64,000 bases of DNA, taken from Caldilineaceae bacterium (lineage in GTDB: Bacteria; Chloroflexota; Anaerolineae; Caldilineales; Caldilineaceae). Under the pieces are notes generated by a model, which saw only the letters and a program-made list of their open reading frames with translations, was not told the origin of the DNA and searched no databases. Below, one piece after another: positions 8,766 to 17,849 of the stretch (positions within the stretch are counted from its first letter, which is position 1; each line of letters starts with the position of its first letter). The stretch covers positions 62,001 to 126,000 of the forward strand of contig JALHQH010000001.1 in assembly GCA_022842065.1 (NCBI GenBank), read 5' to 3'. The position numbers were made by a program, and so were the translations under genes.

Positions 8766-9599
8766 CTACGGTCGATGGGGCGTAGGCATCCAATGTAACG
8801 TTAACTGTACCCCCAGATGATCCGACAGATACCCCGTGCCCCCACCCACATAGGGGACCTGATCGGCAAAACGCAGCGTGGTCTCGGTCTCGACCGTCAA
8901 GCCAGTAGGGGTGCGTAGAAAGACAAAGTCAATCGGCAAGGCATAACGCGCCGGCACGCCAGGGAAAGGACGATAGGTGGGCCGGTCATCCCCAGCGAGT
9001 GGATCGGTTAAGCCGCTGCGCTCGATAAACTGGTCGTAGAGCCAACAGCCACGCGGGATGTTAAAGTCACCAGCGACAAGCACGAGGGTATCGTCTGGCT
9101 GTTTGCGCACGATGTCGGCCAATTGGCCCAGTTGACGCTGTTGGGCAAGGGCCGCGCGACTGGTGGCTTGCCAGTTGGCCCCATAATTAGCCAGCAAGTG
9201 GGTGTTGAGCACGGTGATCGGCAGGGGCGTGCGTTGCAACTGAGTGACGAGCACCCCTTTGCGCGTAAGGCGATCCATAAAGGTAGGGCCAAGCCAGCGC
9301 CCTTCATCGTGATAGCGGATAAAATGATGTTCCCCAATCGGACCATGCGTCAGGGTACAGAGGCCACCAAAGGGGAAACGCAGCCCCGGCAAAAAGGCGT
9401 GGGTGCCAAAGTGCTCGCTCGCCGCAGTAAAGAGGCGCAGCGCCAATGGACTCTGCACCTCTTGCAAACAAACCACATTGGGGGCCAAGCGCTCCAATGT
9501 ACGCATGACCGTCGGTAGTCGCCGGGCAACACTCCAGTTCGAGCCGCCAAAACAGTTAAAGGTGAGCAGGGAAAAGGTAAACTTATCAGTCATAGTCAT
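8766..9599 (-). CDS. Endonuclease/exonuclease/phosphatase (EEP) family protein
   Basis: A 277-residue EEP-fold hydrolase. Visible catalytic blocks are FNCFGG (metal Asn), VVCLQEVQS (metal Glu), NTHLLANYG, VAGDFNIPRG (catalytic Asp and Asn), DFVFL and LSDHLGV (final Asp-His). The family cleaves phosphodiester bonds in nucleic acids, inositol phosphates or sphingomyelin. Its ATG overlaps the stop of the cardiolipin synthase gene by one base (TGATG). That coupling makes a phospholipid-related substrate attractive, but this is inference. Confidence 0.85.
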   Translation of the reverse strand: MTMTDKFTFSLLTFNCFGGSNWSVARRLPTVMRTLERLAPNVVCLQEVQSPLALRLFTAASEHFGTHAFLPGLRFPFGGLCTLTHGPIGEHHFIRYHDEGRWLGPTFMDRLTRKGVLVTQLQRTPLPITVLNTHLLANYGANWQATSRAALAQQRQLGQLADIVRKQPDDTLVLVAGDFNIPRGCWLYDQFIERSGLTDPLAGDDRPTYRPFPGVPARYALPIDFVFLRTPTGLTVETETTLRFADQVPYVGGGTGYLSDHLGVQLTLHWMPTPHRP

Positions 9600-11089
9600 C
9601 AGAGCAAAGGGGAAAAGAGGCGCATGATCGAATCACGTATGCGCCAGATTACATTGCTGTGTAGATAAGCCTCAACATCAAAGCGAACACACTGTTCCAA
9701 ATCTTTGGCAAAGATCGCATCAAGCTTGCGTGTGGTCGCGACATCATAGACAATCAGATTCAGTTCATAGTTGATCGCAAAGCTACGAATATCCATGTTG
9801 GTCGAGCCGATTGAGCAGATCATCGAGTCGACGCTGATCGTTTTGGCGTGAAAATAATCCCCTTCATAGAAGTAGATCTGGGCCCCCGCCCTGGCCATGT
9901 TCGCGGCATAGGTCATGGCAGCCTGATAAGGGGCATTGATCCCCGGCCCACGCGGGGCGAGCATGATCTTCACATCCACCCCGGAACGCGCCGCGCCGGC
10001 AATCGCTTCGGCCAATCCCTCATCCAAAATAAAGAAAGGGGACTGAATGTACAGTTGCTTCTGCGCCGCCGTGATCAGCGCAAAGTAGACGCTACGAATG
10101 GCCTTCCATTCCGCATCCGGGCCAGAATGGACAATCTGCAAGGGCAAGTAGGGATGCTTCTCTGTGATCGGCGGGTAGTAGCTTGGATCGGTTAGCTGCT
10201 CTTTAGTCGTATTGTACCATTGCACGGCAAAGCCGGCCTGCAACCCCAATACCACTTCGCCCCTAATGCGCACATGGGTATCGCGCCAGCCGGTAAATAG
10301 CCCGTCATGGGGGCCTTTGATATACTCGTCGGACATGTTCAGCCCGCCGGTGTAGCCGATCTTGCCATCGATCACAACGATTTTGCGGTGGCTGCGATAG
10401 CTGATTGTGTGTACTGCCAGCAGCGAGGACCAGGGCAACATCTGCACCCCCCCGGCATTCATCTCGCGCACATAAGCCCAACTCAGCATGGAAAAGCTGC
10501 CCAGCGGATCATAGAGCACGCGCACTTCCACCCCTTCGCGCGCCTTGGCCAACAACACCTCCTTGAACTCCTCCATCACCTCGTCGGAGGCCCATTCAAA
10601 GTACTCCATATGAATCGAATGGCGCGCGGCACGCACATCAGTCAGTAGACAAGGATATTTCTCCGAGCCATTCAACAAAATCTCCAACGTGTTATGGGGA
10701 TAGAGGGGTGCGTTGAGATTACGCCGCATCAGCTCCAGCACGCGGTCATAGACCAGCGGATGGGCATCCATTAATTTCTGAATATGCTGTTGCTGTTGGG
10801 TCAGAAATTTATAAAGTTCCGGATTAGAAGTCAAGTGATGGCCCAACTCTTGTTGCACCAGCTTGCGTGTCCGGCTAAAGGGGCGGTATTCACGCCCGAA
10901 GAGTAGATAGAGCAATACACCCACGATCGGTAGCGCCCAAAACGCCAGCAACCAGGCAATCGTCTTTTCCGGGCTCTTGTTCTCCAGAATGATAAAGGCC
11001 CCGGTCACCACCGAATAGATGAGCAACAACAGCCACATCGCCCTGGGCATTAGCTCAATTGCTTGAAAAATATAACTACTCACAGACAA
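9599..11089 (-). CDS. cls: Cardiolipin synthase (PLD superfamily)
   Basis: A 496-residue membrane enzyme with two N-terminal hydrophobic segments (MWLLLLIYSVVTGAFIILEN and IAWLLAFWALPIVGVLLYLL), followed by two phospholipase-D HKD motifs. The first is HRKIVVIDGKIGYTGGLN and the second HAKTISVDSMICSIGSTN. It condenses two phosphatidylglycerol molecules into cardiolipin plus glycerol at the inner membrane. Length and layout match bacterial ClsA-type enzymes. It is the first gene of an operon with the EEP hydrolase and a hypothetical gene. Confidence 0.92.
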   Translation of the reverse strand: MSVSSYIFQAIELMPRAMWLLLLIYSVVTGAFIILENKSPEKTIAWLLAFWALPIVGVLLYLLFGREYRPFSRTRKLVQQELGHHLTSNPELYKFLTQQQQHIQKLMDAHPLVYDRVLELMRRNLNAPLYPHNTLEILLNGSEKYPCLLTDVRAARHSIHMEYFEWASDEVMEEFKEVLLAKAREGVEVRVLYDPLGSFSMLSWAYVREMNAGGVQMLPWSSLLAVHTISYRSHRKIVVIDGKIGYTGGLNMSDEYIKGPHDGLFTGWRDTHVRIRGEVVLGLQAGFAVQWYNTTKEQLTDPSYYPPITEKHPYLPLQIVHSGPDAEWKAIRSVYFALITAAQKQLYIQSPFFILDEGLAEAIAGAARSGVDVKIMLAPRGPGINAPYQAAMTYAANMARAGAQIYFYEGDYFHAKTISVDSMICSIGSTNMDIRSFAINYELNLIVYDVATTRKLDAIFAKDLEQCVRFDVEAYLHSNVIWRIRDSIMRLFSPLL

Positions 11090-11343
11090 TCAACTTTCCT
11101 CAATTGCGTACGGATCAAGCATAAAATGTGATAAGTAGAAGATAATGGCACACGGGCAAGCGGTAAATATGCCATTGCGTATCTCCCTGATACATTGCGT
11201 ATCACATTTTGTAGAACATATACCCATCCCCCGCCAACCCACTGCATGATAGCTCTCATTCGACACAGACAGCCAACAAGGCTGGAGGCCGGTTAACCAT
11301 TAAATCGATCATCGAGCGGAGGCTGAACTTCGGCCTATGGAAG

Positions 11344-11404
11344 AGCGGAGGCTGAGCTTGTCGAAGCCAGCACCGCTTCGGCTTCGACAAGCTCAGCCTC
11401 CGCT
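11344..11404. repeat. 25-bp perfect inverted repeat (interspersed palindrome, possible terminator)
   Basis: Arms at 11344-11368 and 11380-11404 are exact reverse complements around an 11-base loop; their core reads GCTTCGACAAGCTCAGCC. A partial extra copy lies near 11318. This core is a palindrome often seen scattered in environmental bacterial genomes, by general knowledge. Lying just past the stop of the ABC exporter gene, it may also end that transcript. The rest of 11090-11419 shows no gene. Confidence 0.75.
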
Positions 11405-11419
11405 TACCACACTATTTTG

Positions 11420-13360
11420 TTAATTCACCCCAGCGACTAGAATAGAGTCAAGCCCCTGCGGGCGCTTTTCGGTAGCAGGGTGCCCGTTGAAACCTGGCGC
11501 GGCCGTGGCGCGAAATTGGCTAGTGTAGAGTTGGTAATAAAAGCCCTCCTGCGCCAACAACGTGGCATGCGTACCGCGTTCAATAATCTCACCGTCGTTG
11601 ACGACCAAAATCTGATCGGCCCCGCGAATCGTGCTCAGCCGATGGGCGATCACAAAGCTGGTTCGCCCCCGCATCAGGCGTAACATCGCCTCTTGAATGT
11701 GCTGCTCGGTGCGCGTGTCAACACTGCTGGTTGCTTCATCGAGAATCAGAATGCTGGGGTCAGCGAGGATTGCGCGCGCGATGGCCAGCAGTTGGCGTTG
11801 GCCCTGGCTCAAGTTGCTGGCCCGCTCGGAGAGGAGCGTGGCGTAGCCTTGGGGTAGGCGGTGGATAAACTGGTCGGCATTGGCTAGCTGGGCTGCGGCC
11901 ATCACCTCTGCGTCAGTAGCCGCAAGGCGACCGTAGCGGATATTCTCCAGCACGGTGTCGGCAAAGAGATAAGTATCCTGGAGCACAATGCCCAGTTGGC
12001 GGCGCAGGTCATCCTTTTTGAGGGTACGAATGTCATGGCCGTCGATAGAGATTTGCCCCTGATCGATATCATAGAAGCGAGTCAACAGGTTGACAATCGT
12101 CGTCTTGCCGGCACCGGTGGGGCCAACCAGGGCAAAGGTTTGGCCAGGTTGGGCGTGGAGGTTTACCCCTTTGAGCACAGGCGTCGCTGGATTGTAACCA
12201 AAGGTCACATCCACAAAACGGACATCGCCGCGCACCTGGGTTACGGTTTGGGCGTCGGCAGCGTCAATGATCTCCGGCTGCTCGTCGAGAATGGCAAAGA
12301 CCCGCTCGGCCCCAGCAATCGCTGATTGAATCGAGTTATAGAGGTTGGCAATCTCGTTGAGCGGGCGGCTAAACTGGCGCGCATAGTTGATAAAACTGGC
12401 CACCGTGCCCACCGTCGCCAACCCTTGCACTGCCAACCAACCGCCGGCTCCAGCCACAATCGCCAACCCCAGGTTGTTGACCACATTCATCAGCGGCCCC
12501 ATAAAGCCGGCAAAGATTTGGGCGCGACTAGCCGCCCCGCGCAAGGTGAGATTGGCGGCATCAAATTCAGCGATCACGGTCTCTTGCCGATTATAGGCTT
12601 TGACCACGCGCTGGCCGGTGATCGTCTCTTCGATAATGCCGTTGAGCGCGCCCAACGCCGCCTGTTGTTCACGGAAACCGACACGCGTCCGTTTGGCGAT
12701 CCAGCGTACCAACACCAAGACCATAAAGGGCAATGTCACCAGACTGATCAGGGCCAGATAGGGATTGATCCAGATCATCATGGCGGTGACCCCCACCAGG
12801 CTCAACACCCCGGAGGCCAGTTGGGTGGCGCTTTCGGAGAGCACGGCGTTGACATTTTCGATGTCGTTGGTCAGCCGGCTCATCAGGTCGCCGTGGGAAC
12901 GGGTGTCAAAAAAGCGCAGGGAAAGCGTTTGCAGATGTTCAAAGAGATCATTACGTAGATCACGGACCGTGCGTTGCGCCACGCCGGCCATCACATAAGC
13001 CTGGACCCAGGTCAACAGCGAGTTGAAGCCATAGACACCCAGCATCAACGCGCCAATCCGCGCTAGCCCCGGCAGATCACCGGGTAGGATATATTGATCA
13101 ATCGCCACCCCCATCAAGTAGGGGCTGATGACGGTTAGCCCCGTGTTGAGCGTCACAACCACTGCGATGGCGATCAAGGTCAGTTGTTGGCGGCGCAGAT
13201 AACCCCAGAGGCGGCGCACGGTGCCGCGGCGGTCTTTGGCATATTCCACTTTAACCTGTATACGCGGGCCACCAGGGCCGCCGCGGCCCATTAATGGCGG
13301 CAATTCAGGCGGGGCATCGACCGCCCGCGCGCTGTTTCCATTTTTTAGTGACTCAGCCAT
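11420..13360 (-). CDS. ABC exporter subunit, consensus-site half of a heterodimer
   Basis: A 646-residue ABC exporter with six N-terminal membrane segments and a C-terminal ATPase. It shows Walker A GPTGAGKTT (about residue 413), a non-canonical signature LSQGQRQ (about 516), Walker B ILILDEATSS with the catalytic Glu, and the H-loop IAHRLST. It overlaps the upstream exporter gene by 8 bp. The two together match heterodimeric exporters in which one composite ATP site is active. This chain supplies the active Walker B and His, and the partner supplies LSGGQ. Drug or lipid export is likely. Confidence 0.9.
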   Translation of the reverse strand: MAESLKNGNSARAVDAPPELPPLMGRGGPGGPRIQVKVEYAKDRRGTVRRLWGYLRRQQLTLIAIAVVVTLNTGLTVISPYLMGVAIDQYILPGDLPGLARIGALMLGVYGFNSLLTWVQAYVMAGVAQRTVRDLRNDLFEHLQTLSLRFFDTRSHGDLMSRLTNDIENVNAVLSESATQLASGVLSLVGVTAMMIWINPYLALISLVTLPFMVLVLVRWIAKRTRVGFREQQAALGALNGIIEETITGQRVVKAYNRQETVIAEFDAANLTLRGAASRAQIFAGFMGPLMNVVNNLGLAIVAGAGGWLAVQGLATVGTVASFINYARQFSRPLNEIANLYNSIQSAIAGAERVFAILDEQPEIIDAADAQTVTQVRGDVRFVDVTFGYNPATPVLKGVNLHAQPGQTFALVGPTGAGKTTIVNLLTRFYDIDQGQISIDGHDIRTLKKDDLRRQLGIVLQDTYLFADTVLENIRYGRLAATDAEVMAAAQLANADQFIHRLPQGYATLLSERASNLSQGQRQLLAIARAILADPSILILDEATSSVDTRTEQHIQEAMLRLMRGRTSFVIAHRLSTIRGADQILVVNDGEIIERGTHATLLAQEGFYYQLYTSQFRATAAPGFNGHPATEKRPQGLDSILVAGVN

Positions 13361-15110
13361 GGCTCACCACCCCATTTTCCATTTGTGATGCATAAATCTC
13401 GCGATAGATCGGACTGGAAGCCAGCAACTCATGGTGGTTGCCCGCGGCGACGATGCGACCATCGTCAAGCACCAGAATTTTGTCAGCGGTCAGCACCGTG
13501 CTAATCCGTTGAGCAACGACAAAGGCGGTGGCCCCTTTGCGCAAGGTCGCCAGCGCCGTCTGCAGCCGCGCCTCGGTCTCCACATCGACGGCGCTGGTAC
13601 TGTCATCGAGCACGAGGATCTTGGGTTGGGTAAGCAAGGCCCGCGCAATGGCAATTCGCTGCTTTTGCCCACCCGAGAGATTGACCCCACGCTGCCCAAC
13701 CAAGGTGTCATAACCTTCAGGGAAGCGGCTGATAAAGGCATGGGCCTGGGCGGTTTGGGCCGCGGCAGTTACTTCCTCGTCGCTGGCAGTGGGCCGCCCG
13801 TAACGGATGTTGTCACGGATGGTACCGGTGAAGAGCACCGACTCTTGCAGCGCGACGCCAATTTGGCTGCGCAAGGCCGTTTCCTCAATATCGCGCACAT
13901 CGATGCCGTCAATCGTAATACTGCCCTGTTCTACATCGTAAAAGCGCCCGACCAGGCTGATCAAGCTCGACTTGCCGGCCCCGGTCGCCCCCAGAATCGC
14001 GACCGTCTCCCCCGGCTCGGCGCTAAAACTTAGATCCTTCAAGACCGGATCACGGTCGGCCCCATCATAACGAAAGGTGACATGGTCAAAGACAACACGG
14101 CCTTGGGGCGCAAAGGTGGTCAGTTGCGTGTGGCCAGGGCGTGGGGCGGGCTTGATCGTCGGTTCGCCCGCCAACACTTCGTTGATCCGCACCGCCGACG
14201 CCTCGGCCCGCGAGAAACGCATCACCAACATGCTGACCATCACCAGCGACATCAGCGACTGCATCAGGTAGTTGATAAAGGCGACCACCTGGCCGACCGC
14301 CATGCCCCCCTGCTCAACCTGGACGCCACCGATCCAGAGCGCGGCGACCACGCCAATATTAAGCAGCAACATCATCAACGGCATCGTCACCGCAGTGACG
14401 CGCACCGCCGCGATGTTTTGATCCATTAAGCGGTTGTTGGCCCCTTGAAAACGACCGATTTCGTGGTGGCCGCGCACAAAGGCCTTCACCACGCGCACCC
14501 CGGCCAGATTTTCCTGCATCACCGTGTTGAGCTTGTCGAGCCGCTGCTGTACCCCACTAAAGAGCGGGTAGGATTTGTTGATGATCCAGACGAGAATGAC
14601 GACCACGATCGGCATCAGCAACAAAAAGAGCAGCGCCAGCCGCGGGCTGGTGACAATTGCCATGATCAGCCCGCCAACCATGAGCAGCGGAGCGCGCACC
14701 ATGACGCGCAGCAGCATCATCACAATCTCTTGCACCTGCGTCACATCGTTGGTCAGCCGCGTGATCAGCCCACCGGTCTCCAACTTATCGAGATTACCAA
14801 AGGAAAAGGCTTGTACCTTGCGGAAGAGTTCGCTGCGCAGATCGGCGCCAAAGTATTGGCCGGCCAACACCGCATAGACGCCACAGCCCACGCCACCGAC
14901 CAGCCCAATCAGCGCGACCACGGCCATCCACAGCCCGGTGCGCCAGACCACGCCCAGATCACCCGGCGTGATGCCCTGGTCAATAATCTGCTGGATCAGT
15001 CGCGGTTGCAACAGATCCATCGCCACTTCCAACACCATCAAAAGGGGAGCGAGCACCGCCCAGCCCCAGTAGGGTGCGAGAAAGCGCCCCAATTTTCGTG
15101 TTGCGTACAT
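13353..15110 (-). CDS. ABC exporter subunit, degenerate-site half of a heterodimer
   Basis: A 585-residue ABC exporter with six membrane segments. The ATPase has Walker A GATGAGKSS (about residue 372) and a canonical signature LSGGQKQ (about 476). Its Walker B reads LVLDDSTS, with Asp instead of the catalytic Glu, and its H-loop is VAQRIST, with Gln instead of His. These are the usual losses of the degenerate half in heterodimeric exporters such as the BmrCD or TM287/288 type. It is the first gene of a two-gene operon. Confidence 0.9.
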   Translation of the reverse strand: MYATRKLGRFLAPYWGWAVLAPLLMVLEVAMDLLQPRLIQQIIDQGITPGDLGVVWRTGLWMAVVALIGLVGGVGCGVYAVLAGQYFGADLRSELFRKVQAFSFGNLDKLETGGLITRLTNDVTQVQEIVMMLLRVMVRAPLLMVGGLIMAIVTSPRLALLFLLLMPIVVVILVWIINKSYPLFSGVQQRLDKLNTVMQENLAGVRVVKAFVRGHHEIGRFQGANNRLMDQNIAAVRVTAVTMPLMMLLLNIGVVAALWIGGVQVEQGGMAVGQVVAFINYLMQSLMSLVMVSMLVMRFSRAEASAVRINEVLAGEPTIKPAPRPGHTQLTTFAPQGRVVFDHVTFRYDGADRDPVLKDLSFSAEPGETVAILGATGAGKSSLISLVGRFYDVEQGSITIDGIDVRDIEETALRSQIGVALQESVLFTGTIRDNIRYGRPTASDEEVTAAAQTAQAHAFISRFPEGYDTLVGQRGVNLSGGQKQRIAIARALLTQPKILVLDDSTSAVDVETEARLQTALATLRKGATAFVVAQRISTVLTADKILVLDDGRIVAAGNHHELLASSPIYREIYASQMENGVVSHG

Positions 15111-15895
15111 AGGTTGTCTTTCTAGCCGGTTATTAGATCAGTGGCGAAGGTTTGCAAATTTACCGTTCGGAGGGGATTGCCAAATCCCCTCCGAACAAAC
15201 CTGAAAGCTCAAACCTTGACCAATGATCCCATCGCACCGGACCCAACTTGGATAAAAATTCGGCGCAAAAAAGGGCGAATGAGACAAAAGCCTGTCGCAT
15301 CCGCCAACGCCATCCGATTGTGAATTTTTGTATTATAGCAAAGAAATGTAAAGAAGTTATGGGGAAATGCGCGCAGTTTCTGGAAAACGAGGATAGAACG
15401 CGGATTTAGCCCATTAGGCGGATTTTGTTCGCATCTGCGCTCCTCAATTGTCATCCTTGCTGCGGTATCGGTAGTCTATCATGCAACGCGGATTTGGAGA
15501 ATCGTAAATGTACCTGGCATGGATTGTCTCTTAGCCACAGAGAATACAGAGCCAATCATTCTCGCTATGTCCTCTGTGGCTAAGAAGGAGGCTATATAAG
15601 TCCCGTAATTCCCTCTTTAAGAACGATAGAATATCCCGATGCCCCGATGGCGGCTGTTTGATAAGCAAGTGAAGCCTTTTACGATCACCCCCAGCGTAGG
15701 TGGCCAGCACATCCGGCAGATCAATGCTGGTGAACGCACTTGGCATTGACAAGCCACAGAACACATGGTCTAATATTAGGGAAATGATTATGGTCATTGC
15801 TGTAGGGGCGAAGCAGTGCTCCGCCCCTATGGCAATGCGGACTTTTCATACATACCCATTTGTCCCATTGGGCTATTTTTTATAAGGAAATGATA
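15111..15895. repeat. Gene-poor stretch with three short palindromes
   Basis: I see no convincing gene here. It holds three inverted repeats: 15166-15178 with 15183-15195 (TTCGGAGGGGATT and its complement); 15530-15542 with 15572-15584 (CTTAGCCACAGAG); and an imperfect one at 15795-15810 with 15822-15837, around GTAGGGGCG. Fragments resembling GAACGCGGATTT at about 15397 and 15487 recur near 18593. These look like interspersed non-coding repeats. Confidence 0.6.
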
Positions 15896-16600
15896 ATGAG
15901 CCAAAATGCGCCGCAGCGTTTATATCTGATGCAAGTTGGGATTATGCCGGAATACCAGATTCCGATTGTGTGCTATCTGATGCAAACGGGTGACGGCAAG
16001 AATATTCTGATTGACAGTGGTCTACCGGAGATTATGCCTGAAGAAGCATCGGACTTCGAGAATGGGCAGGACGTGATCCAGCAGTTGGCGGCCATTGGCT
16101 TACAACCGGACGATATTGATACCGTCATTTCGACCCATTATGATATCGACCATGCCGGCAGACACGCGGCATTCACCAAAGCGCACTATGTTGTGCAGCG
16201 GGTGCATCATGCGGATGCGGCAACTAACCCACGTTTTGCGCCCCTGCGACCCCAATGGGAGCAGCCAATGGCGCGCATTCGGCTGGTGGACGGGGACACG
16301 GAACTGCTGCCAGGGCTGGCGCTGATTGAGACAAGCGGGCATGTGCCGGGCCATCAATCGGTGCTGGTGCGGCTGCCCAAAACGGGGGCGGTTTTATTGA
16401 CGGTTGACGCCGTACCTTTCGGCGCCGGCTTTACTCGTGACGAGCAGGACGACGGTAGCAACCCAAACGGCGAAGCGGGGCGCGTCAGTACAATGAAGCT
16501 GCTGGAACTGGTCGAACGGGAGCAGATTGGGCTGGTGATTTTCGGTCATGACATCGAGCAGTGGAAAACACTCAAAAAAGCGCCCGCGTTTTATGAGTAA
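15896..16600 (+). CDS. Metallo-beta-lactamase-fold hydrolase, AHL-lactonase-like
   Basis: A 234-residue MBL-fold protein resembling N-acyl-homoserine-lactonase family proteins. The metal motif reads STHYDIDHAG, that is HxDxDH rather than HxHxDH. Further ligands are the His of SGHVPGHQ, the Asp of VDAVPFG and the His of FGHDIEQW. The start at ATG 15896 is favoured by AAGGA at 15884-15888; ATG 15890 is an alternative. It stands alone. Whether it cleaves a lactone is unknown, and the changed second His could alter metal use. Confidence 0.8.
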   Translation: MSQNAPQRLYLMQVGIMPEYQIPIVCYLMQTGDGKNILIDSGLPEIMPEEASDFENGQDVIQQLAAIGLQPDDIDTVISTHYDIDHAGRHAAFTKAHYVVQRVHHADAATNPRFAPLRPQWEQPMARIRLVDGDTELLPGLALIETSGHVPGHQSVLVRLPKTGAVLLTVDAVPFGAGFTRDEQDDGSNPNGEAGRVSTMKLLELVEREQIGLVIFGHDIEQWKTLKKAPAFYE

Positions 16601-16623
16601 CAAAACTGCAACCATCAGAGGTT

Positions 16624-16986
16624 TCACGCGTGATATTCGCCAATCACTTCGATAAGGCCAACAATATTATCGTTCAGATCTTCTAGTTCTTCGGCTGGAA
16701 TCCACCATTCTGTATGATGAGTGCTACCCACGCGTTGAATCGCATAACGAGCCATGAATGCCTTTTTGACCGCAAAACGCGTGACGTAGCCGGCACCACT
16801 CTCTTTCACATTCCACGCTGATGCGATTTGCTGGGCATATTGCTCATTTGTGACCGGGTAGAAGATTGGTTGTTCCGGCAAACGTGGTGGCCAACGCTTA
16901 AAGCCGCTTTGTTGAACCAAGGCTAACTCTTTAGGGCCGGTTGGACGATACAATACCACGATTTCTTCTACCATGTTAGAATCCAT
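16624..16986 (-). CDS. Small ADP-ribosylation/crystallin J1-type protein
   Basis: A protein of about 120 residues matching a small family that databases label ADP-ribosylation/crystallin J1. Its pattern is LYRPTGPKELALVQQSG, WPPRLPEQPIFYPV, GYVTRF and WIPAEELEDLNDNIVG. The function is not established. Three in-frame ATGs (16974, 16986, 16995) are possible; 16986 is preferred for a nearby GGA, but the choice is weak. It ends a three-gene minus-strand set with a phosphatase and a ParB-like protein. Confidence 0.7.
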   Translation of the reverse strand: MDSNMVEEIVVLYRPTGPKELALVQQSGFKRWPPRLPEQPIFYPVTNEQYAQQIASAWNVKESGAGYVTRFAVKKAFMARYAIQRVGSTHHTEWWIPAEELEDLNDNIVGLIEVIGEYHA

Positions 16987-17011
16987 TATTTCCATAAATT
17001 TATCATGCAAC

Positions 17012-17521
17012 TTAATGCAAAAGTGGCACAGCCGCAGCGTTCGCAAAGCGTTCCACCCATCCTTTTTGTTCCATTGTATCTGGCACCGGGCAACCACGCG
17101 CTGCTTCAATGCGTTTCCATGCAGTTGTCGGATTAAGCCCACTTTGCACAAGCAATCCCGCGGCAATTAGTGCCGAACGGCCAATCCCATGCCGACAGTG
17201 GATAGCTACATTGCGGCCGCTGCTTAGCTGTTGTTCGAGTGTTTCGATGAATTGGCGCGCCGCAACCAGCGAAGTGGGATTCCCACGATCAGGAATGGGA
17301 AAAGCACAAAATTCAATCCCAGCGGCTTCAGTGATCGCCTTCTCTGCTTGCAAATTTAGCTCGGTCACTTCACTGGCCGTAAGCAATGAAGTGACAATAT
17401 CCAGCCGACTACGCCGCCACAAGTTGACATCGATCTCCAGCCATTCGCCGCCACGTGGTCTAGCGATGATGGCTAATCGTCCTTGCCAGGGACCATCGAT
17501 CCAGTATAGGTCTGTCATCAC
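17012..17521 (-). CDS. Dual-specificity/tyrosine protein phosphatase family protein
   Basis: A 169-residue cysteine phosphatase. The active-site loop is visible as AIHCRHGIGRSALIAAGLL, the HCx5R motif, and an upstream acidic PDRGNP segment could carry the general-acid Asp. It probably removes phosphate from tyrosine, serine or another small phosphorylated substrate. It overlaps the upstream ParB-like gene by 4 bp (ATGA), so the two are coupled. The downstream ADP-ribosylation-type gene starts about 25 bp after its stop. Confidence 0.82.
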   Translation of the reverse strand: MMTDLYWIDGPWQGRLAIIARPRGGEWLEIDVNLWRRSRLDIVTSLLTASEVTELNLQAEKAITEAAGIEFCAFPIPDRGNPTSLVAARQFIETLEQQLSSGRNVAIHCRHGIGRSALIAAGLLVQSGLNPTTAWKRIEAARGCPVPDTMEQKGWVERFANAAAVPLLH

Positions 17522-17769
17522 TCAAGACTCCTCGGTATGACTTCACGCGGGAGACGATCCACATCTACGCCACGATCCCGCAAAATCTTAATTCGATGGT
17601 GCCCATCAAGGATGGTACCATCTGGCCTAGTTTTTAGTGCGCCTGGCTGACCAGGTACAAGTGATTCTATTAGCTTGTCCGTCGATACACGTCCAAGTAT
17701 TTCCAACTTCAACGGGATCAACGCTTGATCTGCATGAAGTGGTGTGAGTGGGGGATTATTCACTTTCAA
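17518..17769 (-). CDS. Small ParB-N-like domain protein
   Basis: An 83-residue protein containing the ParB/sulfiredoxin-type core DGTILDGHHRIKILRDRGVDVD. No helix-turn-helix follows, so it is a stand-alone ParB-N domain rather than a partition protein. In this fold the GxxRxxA/GHHR loop can bind nucleotides. It is first in a likely operon with a tyrosine-phosphatase-like protein (ATGA overlap) and a small ADP-ribosylation-type protein, suggesting that the three act on one modified substrate; that is inference. Confidence 0.68.
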   Translation of the reverse strand: MKVNNPPLTPLHADQALIPLKLEILGRVSTDKLIESLVPGQPGALKTRPDGTILDGHHRIKILRDRGVDVDRLPREVIPRSLE

Positions 17770-17849
17770 GACACCTATCAGCGCTACTTTTATTGGTAAT
17801 TTCTACATTATACCAGATTTTTACACTCGTGCTTGCGCTTTTTCCATGA

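Noticed and set aside
12326..12958. 210-codon antisense frame opposite the second ABC exporter gene
   Set aside because: Low-complexity His/Gln-rich translation and a strong sense gene.
14445..15125. Antisense frame of over 220 codons opposite the ABC exporter gene
   Set aside because: The His/Gln-rich product shows no domain and mirrors a well-defined exporter.
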